Of a stretch of DNA of 64,000 bases, positions 8,351 to 17,102 are shown in pieces. Source of the DNA: Candidatus Rhodoferax randersensis (GTDB lineage: Bacteria > Pseudomonadota > Gammaproteobacteria > Burkholderiales > Burkholderiaceae_C). The notes beneath the pieces were generated by a model. It did not search any database and was not told where the DNA came from. It was given only the letters and a program-made list of their open reading frames with translations. The stretch covers positions 124,001-188,000 of the forward strand of contig JADKEH010000010.1 of assembly GCA_016718155.1 (NCBI GenBank). The letters are read 5' to 3'. Position 1 is the first letter of the stretch; every line of letters starts with the position of its first letter. A program made the translations under genes and the position numbers.

Positions 8351-9694
8351 ATGCCCTCTTCGAGCAACTGGCCGCGCTCCATTAGCGGCGCTGAAAAACT
8401 CGCACAGCGCCAGTTGCTGAGGCGAGCGGTCGAGTTGCTGCGCACCAAGAACGTCGCCAAGGCGCAGGAGGTCTTGCCGGCGATCCTGGGCCGCTGGCCG
8501 GACCAACCGGATGCGCTGCACTTCCTGGGCGTCCTGGAGCACCAGCGTGGCCACAGCGACAAGGCCCTGGAGTTGATCAGGCGGTCCATCGCCATCGCAC
8601 CGACTGCGCCCGACCCGTGGAACAACCTGGGCAACGTGCTGGTGGAGCTGCACCGATTTGACGAAGCCACCGAAGCCTACGAGAAGTGCCTGGCACTGCA
8701 TCCCGACTTCGCTGACGCGCTGAACAATCTGGCAACGATCTACCGGCGTCGTGGCCTTCACGAACAATCGGAGGCGCTGTGTCGACGGGTGTTGTCGCTC
8801 CAACCTGATCGCGCACAAGCTTGGTACGACCTCTCGCTAACGCTGCTGGAGCGAGGCCAGGTCGAGGAGGGTCTGATGGCCAACAGCCGCGCGATCGTTT
8901 TGTGGCCCCGCCATCTCCAGGCCCGCAACGCCGTGCCGCGCGCGCTGGTCCATCTCGGGCGGCTGGATGAGGCGGCTCAACTCTACCGCGATTGGCTTGA
9001 GGTTGACCCTGACAACCCGGTCATTCAGCACAACCTTGCCGCCTGCTCCGGTTCCGCCGCACCGCAACGCGCAAGTGATGGGTATGTGGAGCGAACCTTC
9101 GATGCCTTTGCCGCAACGTTTGATGCGAATCTGAGTGCCTTGGGTTACCGAGCCCCGGAACTGGTCGCAGCGCTGTTGCGCGAGCTGGTTGCGACCCAGT
9201 CACGTCCCTTGGCAATTGCCGACCTTGGCTGCGGAACTGGCCTGTGCGGCCCCTTGATTCGGGACCTCGCGGGCTCACTGGACGGTTGCGACTTATCAGC
9301 GGGAATGTTGGAAAAGGCCAAGCGTCGCCAAACCTACGATGCCTTGCACCACCAGGAACTGGTAGCCTACCTGCTTGACCATGACGCCACCTTTGATGCG
9401 TTGGTGTGTGCGGACACGCTGTGCTATTTCGGCGAGCTGGATCAAGTCGCCTCTTCGGCCGCGAGCGCCTTGCGCTCCGATGGTGTGTTTGTCTTCACCG
9501 TTGAAGCCCTACCCGACGACACAACCGAACATTACCACCTACAGCCCCATGGTCGCTACGCCCATCAGCGCGACTATGTTGTGCAAGCGCTGCGTAAATT
9601 CGGGCTGATGCCGACTGCCGTGCAACACGAAGTGCTCCGGTTTGAAGCGGGACAACCAGTCCATGGCTGGCTGGTCGGCGCGATACGAGAATGA
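8351..9694 (+). CDS. TPR-repeat protein fused to a SAM-dependent methyltransferase
   Basis: A 447-residue fusion. Residues about 15-225 are four to five tetratricopeptide repeats (for example PDALHFLGVLEHQRG, PDPWNNLGNVLVELHR and ADALNNLATIYRRRG). After a linker, a class I methyltransferase fold begins at about residue 240 with the SAM motif DLGCGTG at about 291-297, followed by an acidic motif II (GCDLSAGML) and a post-motif LVCADTLCYFGE. The ending resembles the TPR-methyltransferases related to trans-aconitate/UbiE-like enzymes. The substrate is unknown. It lies 32 bases after the Ig-repeat lipoprotein and about 200 bases before hcp, so it is probably part of the T6SS block. The start is uncertain because no clear ribosome site precedes the ATG at 8351. 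Confidence 0.85.
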   Translation: MPSSSNWPRSISGAEKLAQRQLLRRAVELLRTKNVAKAQEVLPAILGRWPDQPDALHFLGVLEHQRGHSDKALELIRRSIAIAPTAPDPWNNLGNVLVELHRFDEATEAYEKCLALHPDFADALNNLATIYRRRGLHEQSEALCRRVLSLQPDRAQAWYDLSLTLLERGQVEEGLMANSRAIVLWPRHLQARNAVPRALVHLGRLDEAAQLYRDWLEVDPDNPVIQHNLAACSGSAAPQRASDGYVERTFDAFAATFDANLSALGYRAPELVAALLRELVATQSRPLAIADLGCGTGLCGPLIRDLAGSLDGCDLSAGMLEKAKRRQTYDALHHQELVAYLLDHDATFDALVCADTLCYFGELDQVASSAASALRSDGVFVFTVEALPDDTTEHYHLQPHGRYAHQRDYVVQALRKFGLMPTAVQHEVLRFEAGQPVHGWLVGAIRE

Positions 9695-9901
9695 GCAAAG
9701 ACGACCGAAAAGCAGCGCAAATCGTTGAAATGTCACATTGCTGAGGCGACTTGGTACGCGCGCGCGGAAACAGGTTCAAAATCCACCCCGGCGCTTCGTT
9801 TTACTTGCAGCCACCCAAGGGGCAGGATGCATCGTCGGGTGGTATCGAGGCGCAGCTGTCACCCGCGCTGGTACACCCATCCATTCATAGGAGCATTGAA
9901 A

Positions 9902-10381
9902 ATGAGTAGCGACTTTCACATCAAGTTTGACGGCGTCAAAGGCGAAGCCACCCACAAGGACCACAAAGGCGAGATCGAAATCTTGTCCTGGAGCTGGGGC
10001 GTCAGCCAGGCCTCCGGGGCCAGCTCCGGCGGTGGATCTGGCAAGGGCAAGGCAAATGCACAGGACTTTCATTTCACGCATTTGTATGACGCGGCCTCTC
10101 CCGTTTTGGCCAAGCAGTGTGTCACCGGCAAGCACTTCAAGGACGCCAAATTGACCGCCCGCAAGGCCGGCGAGGGGCAGAAGGATTACCTGGTGATCAC
10201 CCTCAAAGAGGTCTTCATTACCGCTGTACAACCTGGTGGCGCCAAGGACGGGGATGTCATGGAACAGGTAAGTTGTTCGTACAAAGACATCGAGTATGCG
10301 TACAAGCCGCAAGACGACAAAGGTGGCTTGGGTGGGGAGATTAAATTCGGTTGGAATATTGCCACCACCGAAGTTCGCTAG
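9902..10381 (+). CDS. hcp: Hcp (TssD), T6SS tube protein
   Basis: A 159-residue Hcp1-family protein that forms hexameric rings stacked into the inner tube and is secreted. Diagnostic stretches are FHIKFDGVKGEATHKDHKGEI at the N terminus, LSWSWGVSQ, the DFHFTHLYDAASPVL loop and the carboxy-terminal EIKFGWNIATTEV. AGGAGC lies eight bases upstream of the ATG. A Gly/Ser-rich loop (residues about 39-50) is typical of the betaproteobacterial form. The gene has its own 207-base upstream region and may be transcribed separately from the lipoprotein and methyltransferase genes. Confidence 0.97.
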   Translation: MSSDFHIKFDGVKGEATHKDHKGEIEILSWSWGVSQASGASSGGGSGKGKANAQDFHFTHLYDAASPVLAKQCVTGKHFKDAKLTARKAGEGQKDYLVITLKEVFITAVQPGGAKDGDVMEQVSCSYKDIEYAYKPQDDKGGLGGEIKFGWNIATTEVR

Positions 10382-10397
10382 CACTGTCCGATACGGT

Positions 10398-10418
10398 GAT
10401 CGCGCGCCCTGCGCGATC
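10398..10418 (+). terminator. Hairpin after hcp (no T-run)
   Basis: A perfect 8-bp inverted repeat, GATCGCGC with GCGCGATC and a 5-base loop, begins 17 bases after the hcp stop. There is no T-run, so it may be an mRNA-stabilising hairpin rather than an intrinsic terminator; hcp mRNAs are often highly expressed. The convergent CHAT gene ends 85 bases further on. Confidence 0.5.
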
Positions 10419-10502
10419 CCGGCGGAGTGCGGCGCACGAAGCGGTTTGCACCGTTTCGCTCGGGCCATGCACCTGAAACCGTTCAGACGTTCAGACGTTC
10501 AG

Positions 10503-12830
10503 TCAGCGTCCCGTTCCGTTCAGCGTGAACGCGGCCCAATAGTAGGGATGCGGCTTTTTCATTAGCACGCTTTCCTGGGCCTCTGCCAAAGCCCGCCCGA
10601 CCGGAACACCGTTTTTCAGGTTGAGGTATAGGCGCTTGGCGAGTTCTGCGGTGGCGTCATCATCCACCTCCCACAGGGAACCGGTCACGTTGCGCGCCCC
10701 TGCGTACAGAAATCCGCGCGTCAATCCCACCACATCATCCCCATTGCTGACCTGACCCAAGCCGGTCTCGCAAGCGGACAACATGACATGGTCCGCGTTC
10801 AGATGAAGACTGTATATCTCGCTGACCGTCAGGACACCATCGTTCTCGCCATCGGCCGCGAGGCGTAACCGAGACGTCAACGGCGCGTCGGCTGAGAATT
10901 CACCGTGCGATGCCACGTGCAGATGTGAAAAGTTGACCGCGCGCTGCTTGAGGACCGACTCCGTGGCGGACTTGCGCAACAGTAACTCACTGTTCTTGGC
11001 AAACATGGTCTGCAAAGCCTGCGCCTCTTCTTGCGCTGCCGGCAAGTCCAGTGTCGCCTGACCCAGATCTGGGTTGCCCAGAATCAGTAACTTGCTGATC
11101 TGGTCCTTCGCACCGCCTGTGATAGTCCTTGGATTGGGCAGCAGGCCCAACAACATTGCCGTCGGCAAGTAACGTATCGCCCGCCCCTGGACGACATAAC
11201 GCTGGCCATCGTGCAGGGCAGCGAATGGCAGGTAGTGAAGACTGCCGTGGGGAACAATCAGCAGATCGCGCCCCGACAAGCTCGTTTGCATCGGCCCGAG
11301 CAGTCGTCGAAACAGCACCTCCGCCAATTCACGGGTTTGCTTTCGGCGCTTCTTGATCGACTGACGAAACTCAGCAACGTCGGTGTCGAGGGATTGACCA
11401 TCCAGTTGATGAATCCGGATTTCCGAACCAGCAAGCGTGTAGCCATACAACAGCGAACCGACTCCGAAGAAACCCACCAAGGTCTCCTTTGGAGCAAGTC
11501 CCGCGGCCATTTGCGACACCCCGACACCGCCTGTCGACACCAGCGAGGCAAGCTGTGGAGCGAGCCCTTTCAAACGCGACAGTGCCTGCTGCCGCTGGCC
11601 CAGCAGTTCGGTGCGCCGAGCCGCACTGAACTCAGGCGACTGGATGGCGAGTTCCGAATCCAGACGATTGAACTCGGCAAACGCGGCACCGATTTCGCCC
11701 GCCTTGACGCCATGCGAGCCAAAATCAGATTTGCTCGCCAAAATGTCCACCAGGGTTCTGGACTTGGCCTGTTCCGCCATTTCAACAGCAAGCACCTTGT
11801 TACCCAGCTTCAGGGCCACGCGCACGATGCCGTGGTAGACCGCTTGCTTGTCGTTGGTGAAACCGATTTTGCTGGTTTCGGTGCGTACCGAGCGGCGCTG
11901 ACTCTCGATCACTTCCCGCGCCCGGCGGTACAACTCCATGGCCTTGTCCCATTGCGCGTCACGTTCCGCGATCCGCGCGCGCTCCACCAGGACTTGCCAA
12001 TAGATCTCGGCATTGACCGGCAATTCCGCCATCAACAGCAGACGATCAAAACCCGCGCGTGCCCAGTCCACGCGCCCAACCTCAAGCTGCGCCTTGTGCA
12101 GCATGAAGGCGCGCGGTAGTTCAATCCAGACCCAGTTGTTGCGTCCCGAAAAGGCCGCGCCCGACAAGAAGTTGTCCAGCATCTTGTCAAACTGAAACGA
12201 AGCCTCGCTGGACTCCAGCACATTGACCACATCCGCCCAGGCGCCGATGGACATACTGGCGCGCGCCAGAGCCATCGCCTTGGCACGCTTGTAATCGCCA
12301 TCAACCTTGAATCCTTTGAGCAACTCCACGGTCTGACGCGCCAGCGTGCCGTCGCCCTGCAAGGCTACCGCCACGGCGACTGCCGCGTAAGCGTTGACCA
12401 CCATGTCATGGTCACCACTACCCTCCCGGCGCAACCAGATCAAGGCCTCATTGGCCGACTGACGCGCGCCGACATAGTCGCCCATATCCGTCAGGGCCTC
12501 GGCACGCATCAAATGAATCGCGGGCGTGGCGTCATCAAGCCCAAAAATCCGGGTGCGCCGGTCACCTTTGTCAACCAGGGTTTGAAGCCGCTCCAGACAG
12601 GGCAGCAGGCGGTCGTAGCGCTTTAACTTGGCGTAGGCCAGGCACAGCGCATGCTGGTCACGCGTGCGAAGCGGCCCTTTTGCCTGCATGGGTTCGAGTT
12701 GTTGCTCGATCAAGTCAAAGCGGCCAGTCGCAGCGAACCCGGTCTGGTCCGTTCCATAGTCAGCCCAAGCGCCGCAGGCAAGCATCGCCAGCGCGACGCC
12801 GACACACCCTGCACGTCCGCGCGAGAACAC
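10503..12830 (-). CDS. Exported TPR-CHAT cysteine protease-like protein
   Basis: A 775-residue protein with a CHAT (caspase-HetF-associated TPR) domain. A GTG start at 12830 gives a clean Sec signal peptide: basic start (SRGRAG), hydrophobic core, cleavage after CGAWA. Residues about 30-400 are helical TPR-like repeats; a basic coiled region follows and the CHAT domain occupies about 470-775. The expected catalytic dyad is visible: His642 in VASHGEF and Cys687 in LSACETG, followed by GLTRGFLYAGARNVTGSLW, a hallmark of the family. CHAT proteases cut partner proteins in several bacterial systems (for example the caspase-like gRAMP partner). This one is predicted to act outside the cytoplasm. 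It starts seven bases after the barrel gene and ends the long T6SS minus-strand run. The longer upstream frame overlaps the barrel gene and is rejected. Confidence 0.85.
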   Translation of the reverse strand: MFSRGRAGCVGVALAMLACGAWADYGTDQTGFAATGRFDLIEQQLEPMQAKGPLRTRDQHALCLAYAKLKRYDRLLPCLERLQTLVDKGDRRTRIFGLDDATPAIHLMRAEALTDMGDYVGARQSANEALIWLRREGSGDHDMVVNAYAAVAVAVALQGDGTLARQTVELLKGFKVDGDYKRAKAMALARASMSIGAWADVVNVLESSEASFQFDKMLDNFLSGAAFSGRNNWVWIELPRAFMLHKAQLEVGRVDWARAGFDRLLLMAELPVNAEIYWQVLVERARIAERDAQWDKAMELYRRAREVIESQRRSVRTETSKIGFTNDKQAVYHGIVRVALKLGNKVLAVEMAEQAKSRTLVDILASKSDFGSHGVKAGEIGAAFAEFNRLDSELAIQSPEFSAARRTELLGQRQQALSRLKGLAPQLASLVSTGGVGVSQMAAGLAPKETLVGFFGVGSLLYGYTLAGSEIRIHQLDGQSLDTDVAEFRQSIKKRRKQTRELAEVLFRRLLGPMQTSLSGRDLLIVPHGSLHYLPFAALHDGQRYVVQGRAIRYLPTAMLLGLLPNPRTITGGAKDQISKLLILGNPDLGQATLDLPAAQEEAQALQTMFAKNSELLLRKSATESVLKQRAVNFSHLHVASHGEFSADAPLTSRLRLAADGENDGVLTVSEIYSLHLNADHVMLSACETGLGQVSNGDDVVGLTRGFLYAGARNVTGSLWEVDDDATAELAKRLYLNLKNGVPVGRALAEAQESVLMKKPHPYYWAAFTLNGTGR

Positions 12831-12837
12831 GTGACGC

Positions 12838-14100
12838 CTAGAACCAGTAATTGACGTTGAGGGCCACGCCGTGCCCATCACGCACCTTCTGCAGCGCCAG
12901 CGTGGCCCTGAAGAAGCTGCGGGCCGAGAACACACTCTTGTTGGTTCCCAGGGAAATGCTGATGTCCTGGGCGCTCTTTTGGTACAGCACATCACCAAGG
13001 TACCGGGTGTCGGACAAACCATACTCGAGCGACATCTTGCGTGAGCCCAACGTAACCGGCTGGCTGATCAAAATGCCATTGCGCACGGCAAATACCTGCA
13101 ACCCCGGGTCAACGCCGTAGCTCACTCCTGGCGGCTTGAAGGATCGGTAGTAGCCCAGCATGTTGCCGACCGAAATGTCGAATCCGTCACGCTCAATCAG
13201 GTAGGTGCTGGCAATCGATCCACTCACAACACCCGTGTAGAAACCGTTGTCATTGGAACCCGACAAAGACACACCGACCATGGGCGTCAGCGCCCATTCA
13301 TCGGACATGGGAAAGCGGTACCCGGCCGAGAGACGACCGCTTTGCGACTTGGTTCCGGCGCTGTCGACCACACCAAGGCTTCCTCTGAGCAAGGCCTGCC
13401 GACGCGGATCAATGTCGTTGCGTACGGTGTAGGACAAGGGCACAGAGAGCGTGCGCACCGTCGCGCCAGCGATTTCATGCTGACTCACCAGCACGCCAAT
13501 GCCGATCAAATTACCCAAGCCAGACTGGGCATTGGCCTGGGTAGTCGCAATCCGCGTGGCCACCTCGTCAAAGCTGGCACCAAAGTCAAGGCCGACCGCG
13601 CCCGACAGCACGCCTCCTGGCCCGGTGACAGGGTTGACTGCTGAGTGGGCAGCCTGGTGCTGCAACATCCGACCGCGCAGCTCAGCGTTGTTATTCAACC
13701 AGTCATGCATCAGTCTGGCACTCGACACCCGCGTGGCGCCCGCGAAAGTCTGCTGGATGTTCAGCTCGGGAATGGTGAAGTCAAGACTGGCGCTTCCTTT
13801 GGCAAACTTGGCTCCCGCGGCCAGTCCATTGAGCCGCGCAGCCGTCGTAATCGCCTCATCACCCACGTAGGAAGACAAACTGGCGCCAACATCCCGAATG
13901 CCGACTTCGTAGAGTCCTTGCAGAGAAGTTGAACAGACCTGCACCGACTGTGTGGGGGAACTCAGCAAAGCCCCAAATAGACTGCTGCAGGACAGCCCAG
14001 TCTGGGCCGCCGACGACGCGCCGACAGCCAGCAAGACGGCCGCCAGTAGCGAGCTTGGCATGCGCGAACGCTTGACGCCAAATCGATCAGTTTTTCGCAT
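12838..14100 (-). CDS. Putative outer-membrane beta-barrel protein, unknown
   Basis: A 420-residue protein I cannot name. The ATG at 14100 has AGGGA seven bases upstream; the first residues form a signal peptide (MRKTDRFGVKRSR, hydrophobic core LLAAVLLAVGASSAA, cleavage near AAQ). The mature N-terminal half is mixed with two early cysteines (GLSCSSLF..., QVCST). The C-terminal half, from about residue 200, has alternating hydrophobic strands with aromatic girdle residues and ends ...NVNYWF; a terminal phenylalanine on an amphipathic strand is the usual BAM-recognised signature of an outer-membrane barrel. It is 39 bases after pppA and 7 before the CHAT gene, so the pair is probably co-translated. 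A secreted-protein partner or transporter for the CHAT protein is a guess. Confidence 0.7.
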   Translation of the reverse strand: MRKTDRFGVKRSRMPSSLLAAVLLAVGASSAAQTGLSCSSLFGALLSSPTQSVQVCSTSLQGLYEVGIRDVGASLSSYVGDEAITTAARLNGLAAGAKFAKGSASLDFTIPELNIQQTFAGATRVSSARLMHDWLNNNAELRGRMLQHQAAHSAVNPVTGPGGVLSGAVGLDFGASFDEVATRIATTQANAQSGLGNLIGIGVLVSQHEIAGATVRTLSVPLSYTVRNDIDPRRQALLRGSLGVVDSAGTKSQSGRLSAGYRFPMSDEWALTPMVGVSLSGSNDNGFYTGVVSGSIASTYLIERDGFDISVGNMLGYYRSFKPPGVSYGVDPGLQVFAVRNGILISQPVTLGSRKMSLEYGLSDTRYLGDVLYQKSAQDISISLGTNKSVFSARSFFRATLALQKVRDGHGVALNVNYWF

Positions 14101-14139
14101 AGTCAATCCCTTCAACGGGCAATGAAGTGTCATGCCAAA

Positions 14140-14931
14140 TCACTCAGGGCTGTGGACCGGCGGGGACGGTGTCATGAGGTGCGTCAGCACATCGCCATCA
14201 TGCGCCCACAGGGTCAACGCCGTGTAATTATCATGTCCCGGCTTCGCCAGGGCCTTGACTTTTTGCTCCAGCAATTCCAACCATGTTGACGGACTCGGGG
14301 AGGCGCGCAGGGTTTCGGCCAGCATGGCGTCCCCCAAGGGCTCCCACAAACCGTCGCTACAGATCAGCACCGCGTCGCCCTCTTGCAGTGGCATGGGGCC
14401 GCAAACCGCGACATCCAGCGGCTCATCGACCGAGCCGAGCGCCGCGAGCAGTACGTTGCGCGTCGGATGCAAACGCGCGCCTTCATCGTCCAGCATGCCG
14501 CTGGCCACCAGTTGCTGAACCAGGCTGTGATCCTTGGTCCGGGCAACCATCGCGCCGCGACGAAACAGGTAGGCGCGGCTGTCACCGCAATGCGCCCACG
14601 CCATTTCATTGCGTTCGATGTCGATCGCTACCAGTACCACGGTAGTTCGCATGGCCGACAAGGCGCTGCTCTCGCTCTGACGCGCCACCACCGCCAGATT
14701 GGCCTGCTCAATCAGTGCGCGCATGACGCCAGTGTCAATCGTGGGTGAGCGCGAAAACGCATCTAGCACGCTGGACCGAACGGTGGCCGAGGCAACATCG
14801 CCGCCGCCATGTCCGCCCGCTCCGTCGGCGACCAGACAGGCCACGAAGTGTCCATCGTTCCAGTGACCGAACACATCTTCGTTGTAGCTGCGTCCACCTT
14901 GGCGTGACAACGCGACAATTTCAACTTCCAA
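14140..14931 (-). CDS. pppA: PppA, T6SS PP2C-type Ser/Thr phosphatase
   Basis: A 263-residue PP2C (PPM) phosphatase that would remove phosphate from the FHA protein and oppose the PpkA kinase in T6SS post-translational control. The metal-binding motifs are present: R-x-Y-N-E-D near residue 15, VADGAGGHGGG near 35, AHCGDSRAYLFR near 110, and ICSDGLWE plus a final GHDNYTALTL aspartate. The start is TTG at 14931 with GAGGAG six bases upstream. It follows tagH by 33 bases, as expected for the PpkA-PppA-Fha module. Confidence 0.93.
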   Translation of the reverse strand: MEVEIVALSRQGGRSYNEDVFGHWNDGHFVACLVADGAGGHGGGDVASATVRSSVLDAFSRSPTIDTGVMRALIEQANLAVVARQSESSALSAMRTTVVLVAIDIERNEMAWAHCGDSRAYLFRRGAMVARTKDHSLVQQLVASGMLDDEGARLHPTRNVLLAALGSVDEPLDVAVCGPMPLQEGDAVLICSDGLWEPLGDAMLAETLRASPSPSTWLELLEQKVKALAKPGHDNYTALTLWAHDGDVLTHLMTPSPPVHSPE

Positions 14932-14964
14932 ACAATGCTCCTCAGCGCTTGGTAGCGGGGCCGA

Positions 14965-16596
14965 CTAGCCAGCCGCCTTGAACCGCGCCATTTGTTCGTC
15001 ATAGGCCTGCGAGAACGCCTTGCCGAACAGGTTATGAAAGTCATCCTCGGCTTCTTGGGAAATACTGGCGTGCAAGGCGCAAAATTGATCCCATAGCTTG
15101 GCCTTTCTGCTGGCCGAAAACAGGGCATCGAAGGCTGTCTTTTCGGTCAGTCGCTTCTCCAGCGCTTCTGGCGTGAACCGGGTCAGCACGTGGGCCAGTC
15201 CCGCGTGCAGGCCCACCATGACACCAAATTGGTGGGCACGCAAATCGTTGAAGGCGTCCTGCATCGCTTCATCGGGCCGCATGAAGCCGCGAATGCCCGG
15301 CCCCAGCAAGTGGGCCAAGGCCACCTCGGCGGTCGGCGAGAACTTCAAAGGATTGTTGCGCTGCGCCCCAATCACGGTCACCTCGGCACGCACCTCGCGT
15401 TTGAACTCCTGCCTGGACAGCAGCAATTGCAACGTCCCTTCGGTCGCACCACGCAAAATGACGCCAATGCGCTCCATCAGTTCAGGCGTCATGGTTTGTG
15501 GCATCTGGTGCGTGCTGCCGACGCCGCGCAGAAAGGCCGCCATCAGTTCGCCGGTCTCATGTGACGATACCGCCGTGCTGGGCGAAACCGCTGCAGGGGC
15601 CGGAGCGGGTTGGCGTGGTGCCGAAGCCAGCCCGACCTCGACCCGCGACAAAACCGCCTTGGCTGGCGGCTCCGGGGCGCGGGCGACAGGGCTTGCGACC
15701 AGATCTGAAAAATCCTCGGACACCGATACCGGGCTCACTGGTAGCGCCATCGGCGGCGCATACGCTTGATTCAGTGCGGCAACATGGTCGCTGCGCGCTG
15801 AGGCAGTGGACTTGGCCTGACTCTGCAGGGCCACCATGGGATCGGCGCTGTGGGCGGTGTTGGGCTGCAGCAAGGGGTCGGCCAAGGGGGACAGCGCCAG
15901 CGGGTCACCCGCGCCAGCCGAGGGGCCGAGCCCAAACAACTGATCCAGACTGGATGACGAACCGCTGCTCGGAATGGCCAAGTCGGAAAAATCACTCAGA
16001 TGCTCGGCCGTGCGTCCGCCTGGCGCGCCCGATGCTTGTTGCCCGAGCAAGTCCGCAAAGGGATCGTGGGCGGGTGCGGTTGAAGCCGGTGCGCCCATCG
16101 GGTCTTCAAACAAGGGGGAGCGCACAGGCGCCGCCCCATTCTGACCTGCGGCGGCCCGCGGCGCCGGCGCTGCCTGTTGCGGGCGGGGTGACTCCAGGCC
16201 AACCAGCAAGTCGGCGAACGGATCGTCGTCGGCCATCGAGGCGGTCTGCCCCGGCATTCCTCCGGGCAGGTGCGACTGTGTCGCCACGCCGATGCCCTGA
16301 ACCGACAGCTCAAAACTCCCAATCGTCAGCCGGTCGCCGTTGCCAAGCGCCGCTTCATTCCCTGCGCCCAGGGGGTGGCCGTTGCACAGCAAGGGATTGC
16401 TGCCCCGGTCAACGATAAAGAACCGGTCCCCCCGGCACAAAACCTGCGCGTGCACCCGTGAAACCGTGCGCTCCGGGTCGTCCAGCACCAGCGTGCTGCT
16501 GTCCGCGCGTCCGATGGAGCCTCCCTCCGGCCCGAAGCTGACACTTCGCGCCGGTGAAACAGCGACACCGCGATGACTCATAACCAGAATCTGCAT
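14965..16596 (-). CDS. tagH: TagH, T6SS FHA-domain protein
   Basis: A 543-residue forkhead-associated scaffold of the T6SS (Fha/TagH, ImpI family). An N-terminal FHA domain (residues about 1-100) has GRADSSTLVLDDPERTVSR followed by HAQV and a D-R-G-S-N turn, the phosphothreonine-binding pattern. A long Ala/Pro/Asp-rich linker contains repeated DPFADLL motifs (about residues 125, 180, 235), and the C-terminal TagH domain (about 345-543) ends in EAEDDFHNLFGKAFSQAYDEQM, a strongly conserved ending. In Pseudomonas the phosphorylated Fha recruits ClpV and activates the machine. It is followed by pppA and preceded by the DUF4150 gene. Confidence 0.93.
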   Translation of the reverse strand: MQILVMSHRGVAVSPARSVSFGPEGGSIGRADSSTLVLDDPERTVSRVHAQVLCRGDRFFIVDRGSNPLLCNGHPLGAGNEAALGNGDRLTIGSFELSVQGIGVATQSHLPGGMPGQTASMADDDPFADLLVGLESPRPQQAAPAPRAAAGQNGAAPVRSPLFEDPMGAPASTAPAHDPFADLLGQQASGAPGGRTAEHLSDFSDLAIPSSGSSSSLDQLFGLGPSAGAGDPLALSPLADPLLQPNTAHSADPMVALQSQAKSTASARSDHVAALNQAYAPPMALPVSPVSVSEDFSDLVASPVARAPEPPAKAVLSRVEVGLASAPRQPAPAPAAVSPSTAVSSHETGELMAAFLRGVGSTHQMPQTMTPELMERIGVILRGATEGTLQLLLSRQEFKREVRAEVTVIGAQRNNPLKFSPTAEVALAHLLGPGIRGFMRPDEAMQDAFNDLRAHQFGVMVGLHAGLAHVLTRFTPEALEKRLTEKTAFDALFSASRKAKLWDQFCALHASISQEAEDDFHNLFGKAFSQAYDEQMARFKAAG

Positions 16597-16688
16597 TGCC
16601 GACTAACTCCAATCCTTGGCCAGCGCAGCACGCACTGCCAAACAATACTCGACGCCAAGCCGAATGGTAGTTGGTTTCTGGGCTCCCA

Positions 16689-17090
16689 TCATGGCGCCAA
16701 CAACAACACCAAGGCCTGACTGGGCACCAATCGCACACCTGGGCAGTTGGTGCTGTTTTGAATTGACACACTGGTCATGCGCGAGGCAGGCATGCCGTGC
16801 AGCAAGACCGTGAACGCGCCGGTCACGTGTCGACTCGGCCCCATCACGGTGGCAGACGCCACGCCCATGGCGATGCCGGGGTTGTCGCCATTGGTCATGG
16901 GTATGGTGGTGCCCAGGTTGTGCGCGGGCATGCCCATGATGAGAATCGTTGGGCAGTTTGGAATTGCCATCGGCCCCATGGCAATGTTCGGGTAGGGGAT
17001 CGGGATCGGCGCGGGTGCCGGCGGCGCGGGAGTCAGGCAGACATCGGGAAAACCCATGTCGGTGCCCATCAATTGACAATTTGCGAACAT
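16689..17090 (-). CDS. DUF4150 PAAR-like spike-tip protein
   Basis: A 133-residue DUF4150 protein. It begins with CQLMGTDMGFPDVCLTP, continues with the Pro/Ile-rich PYPNIAMG block and repeated strand motifs built around NLG...IPMTNGD, GIAMGVASATVMGPSRH and NGM-like turns, and ends in SQALVLLLAP. DUF4150 proteins form a PAAR-like cone that sharpens the VgrG spike and can carry effectors. Here no toxin domain is fused and the gene stops at the usual small length. It follows DUF3540 by 12 bases in the VgrG delivery operon. Confidence 0.88.
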   Translation of the reverse strand: MFANCQLMGTDMGFPDVCLTPAPPAPAPIPIPYPNIAMGPMAIPNCPTILIMGMPAHNLGTTIPMTNGDNPGIAMGVASATVMGPSRHVTGAFTVLLHGMPASRMTSVSIQNSTNCPGVRLVPSQALVLLLAP

Positions 17091-17102
17091 GGTCTAACCC
17101 TT

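Noticed and set aside
9695..9901. Sigma-54 promoter before hcp
   Set aside because: T6SS hcp genes are often RpoN-dependent, so I scanned this gap for GG-N10-GC elements; none matched the wider consensus.
10481..10503. Short tandem GTTCAGAC repeat before the CHAT stop
   Set aside because: Only two and a half 8-bp units; too short to be more than chance or minor slippage.
16603..17079. 158-codon frame overlapping the DUF4150 gene
   Set aside because: A shifted reading of the same DNA; the DUF4150 frame has the family pattern and expected length.
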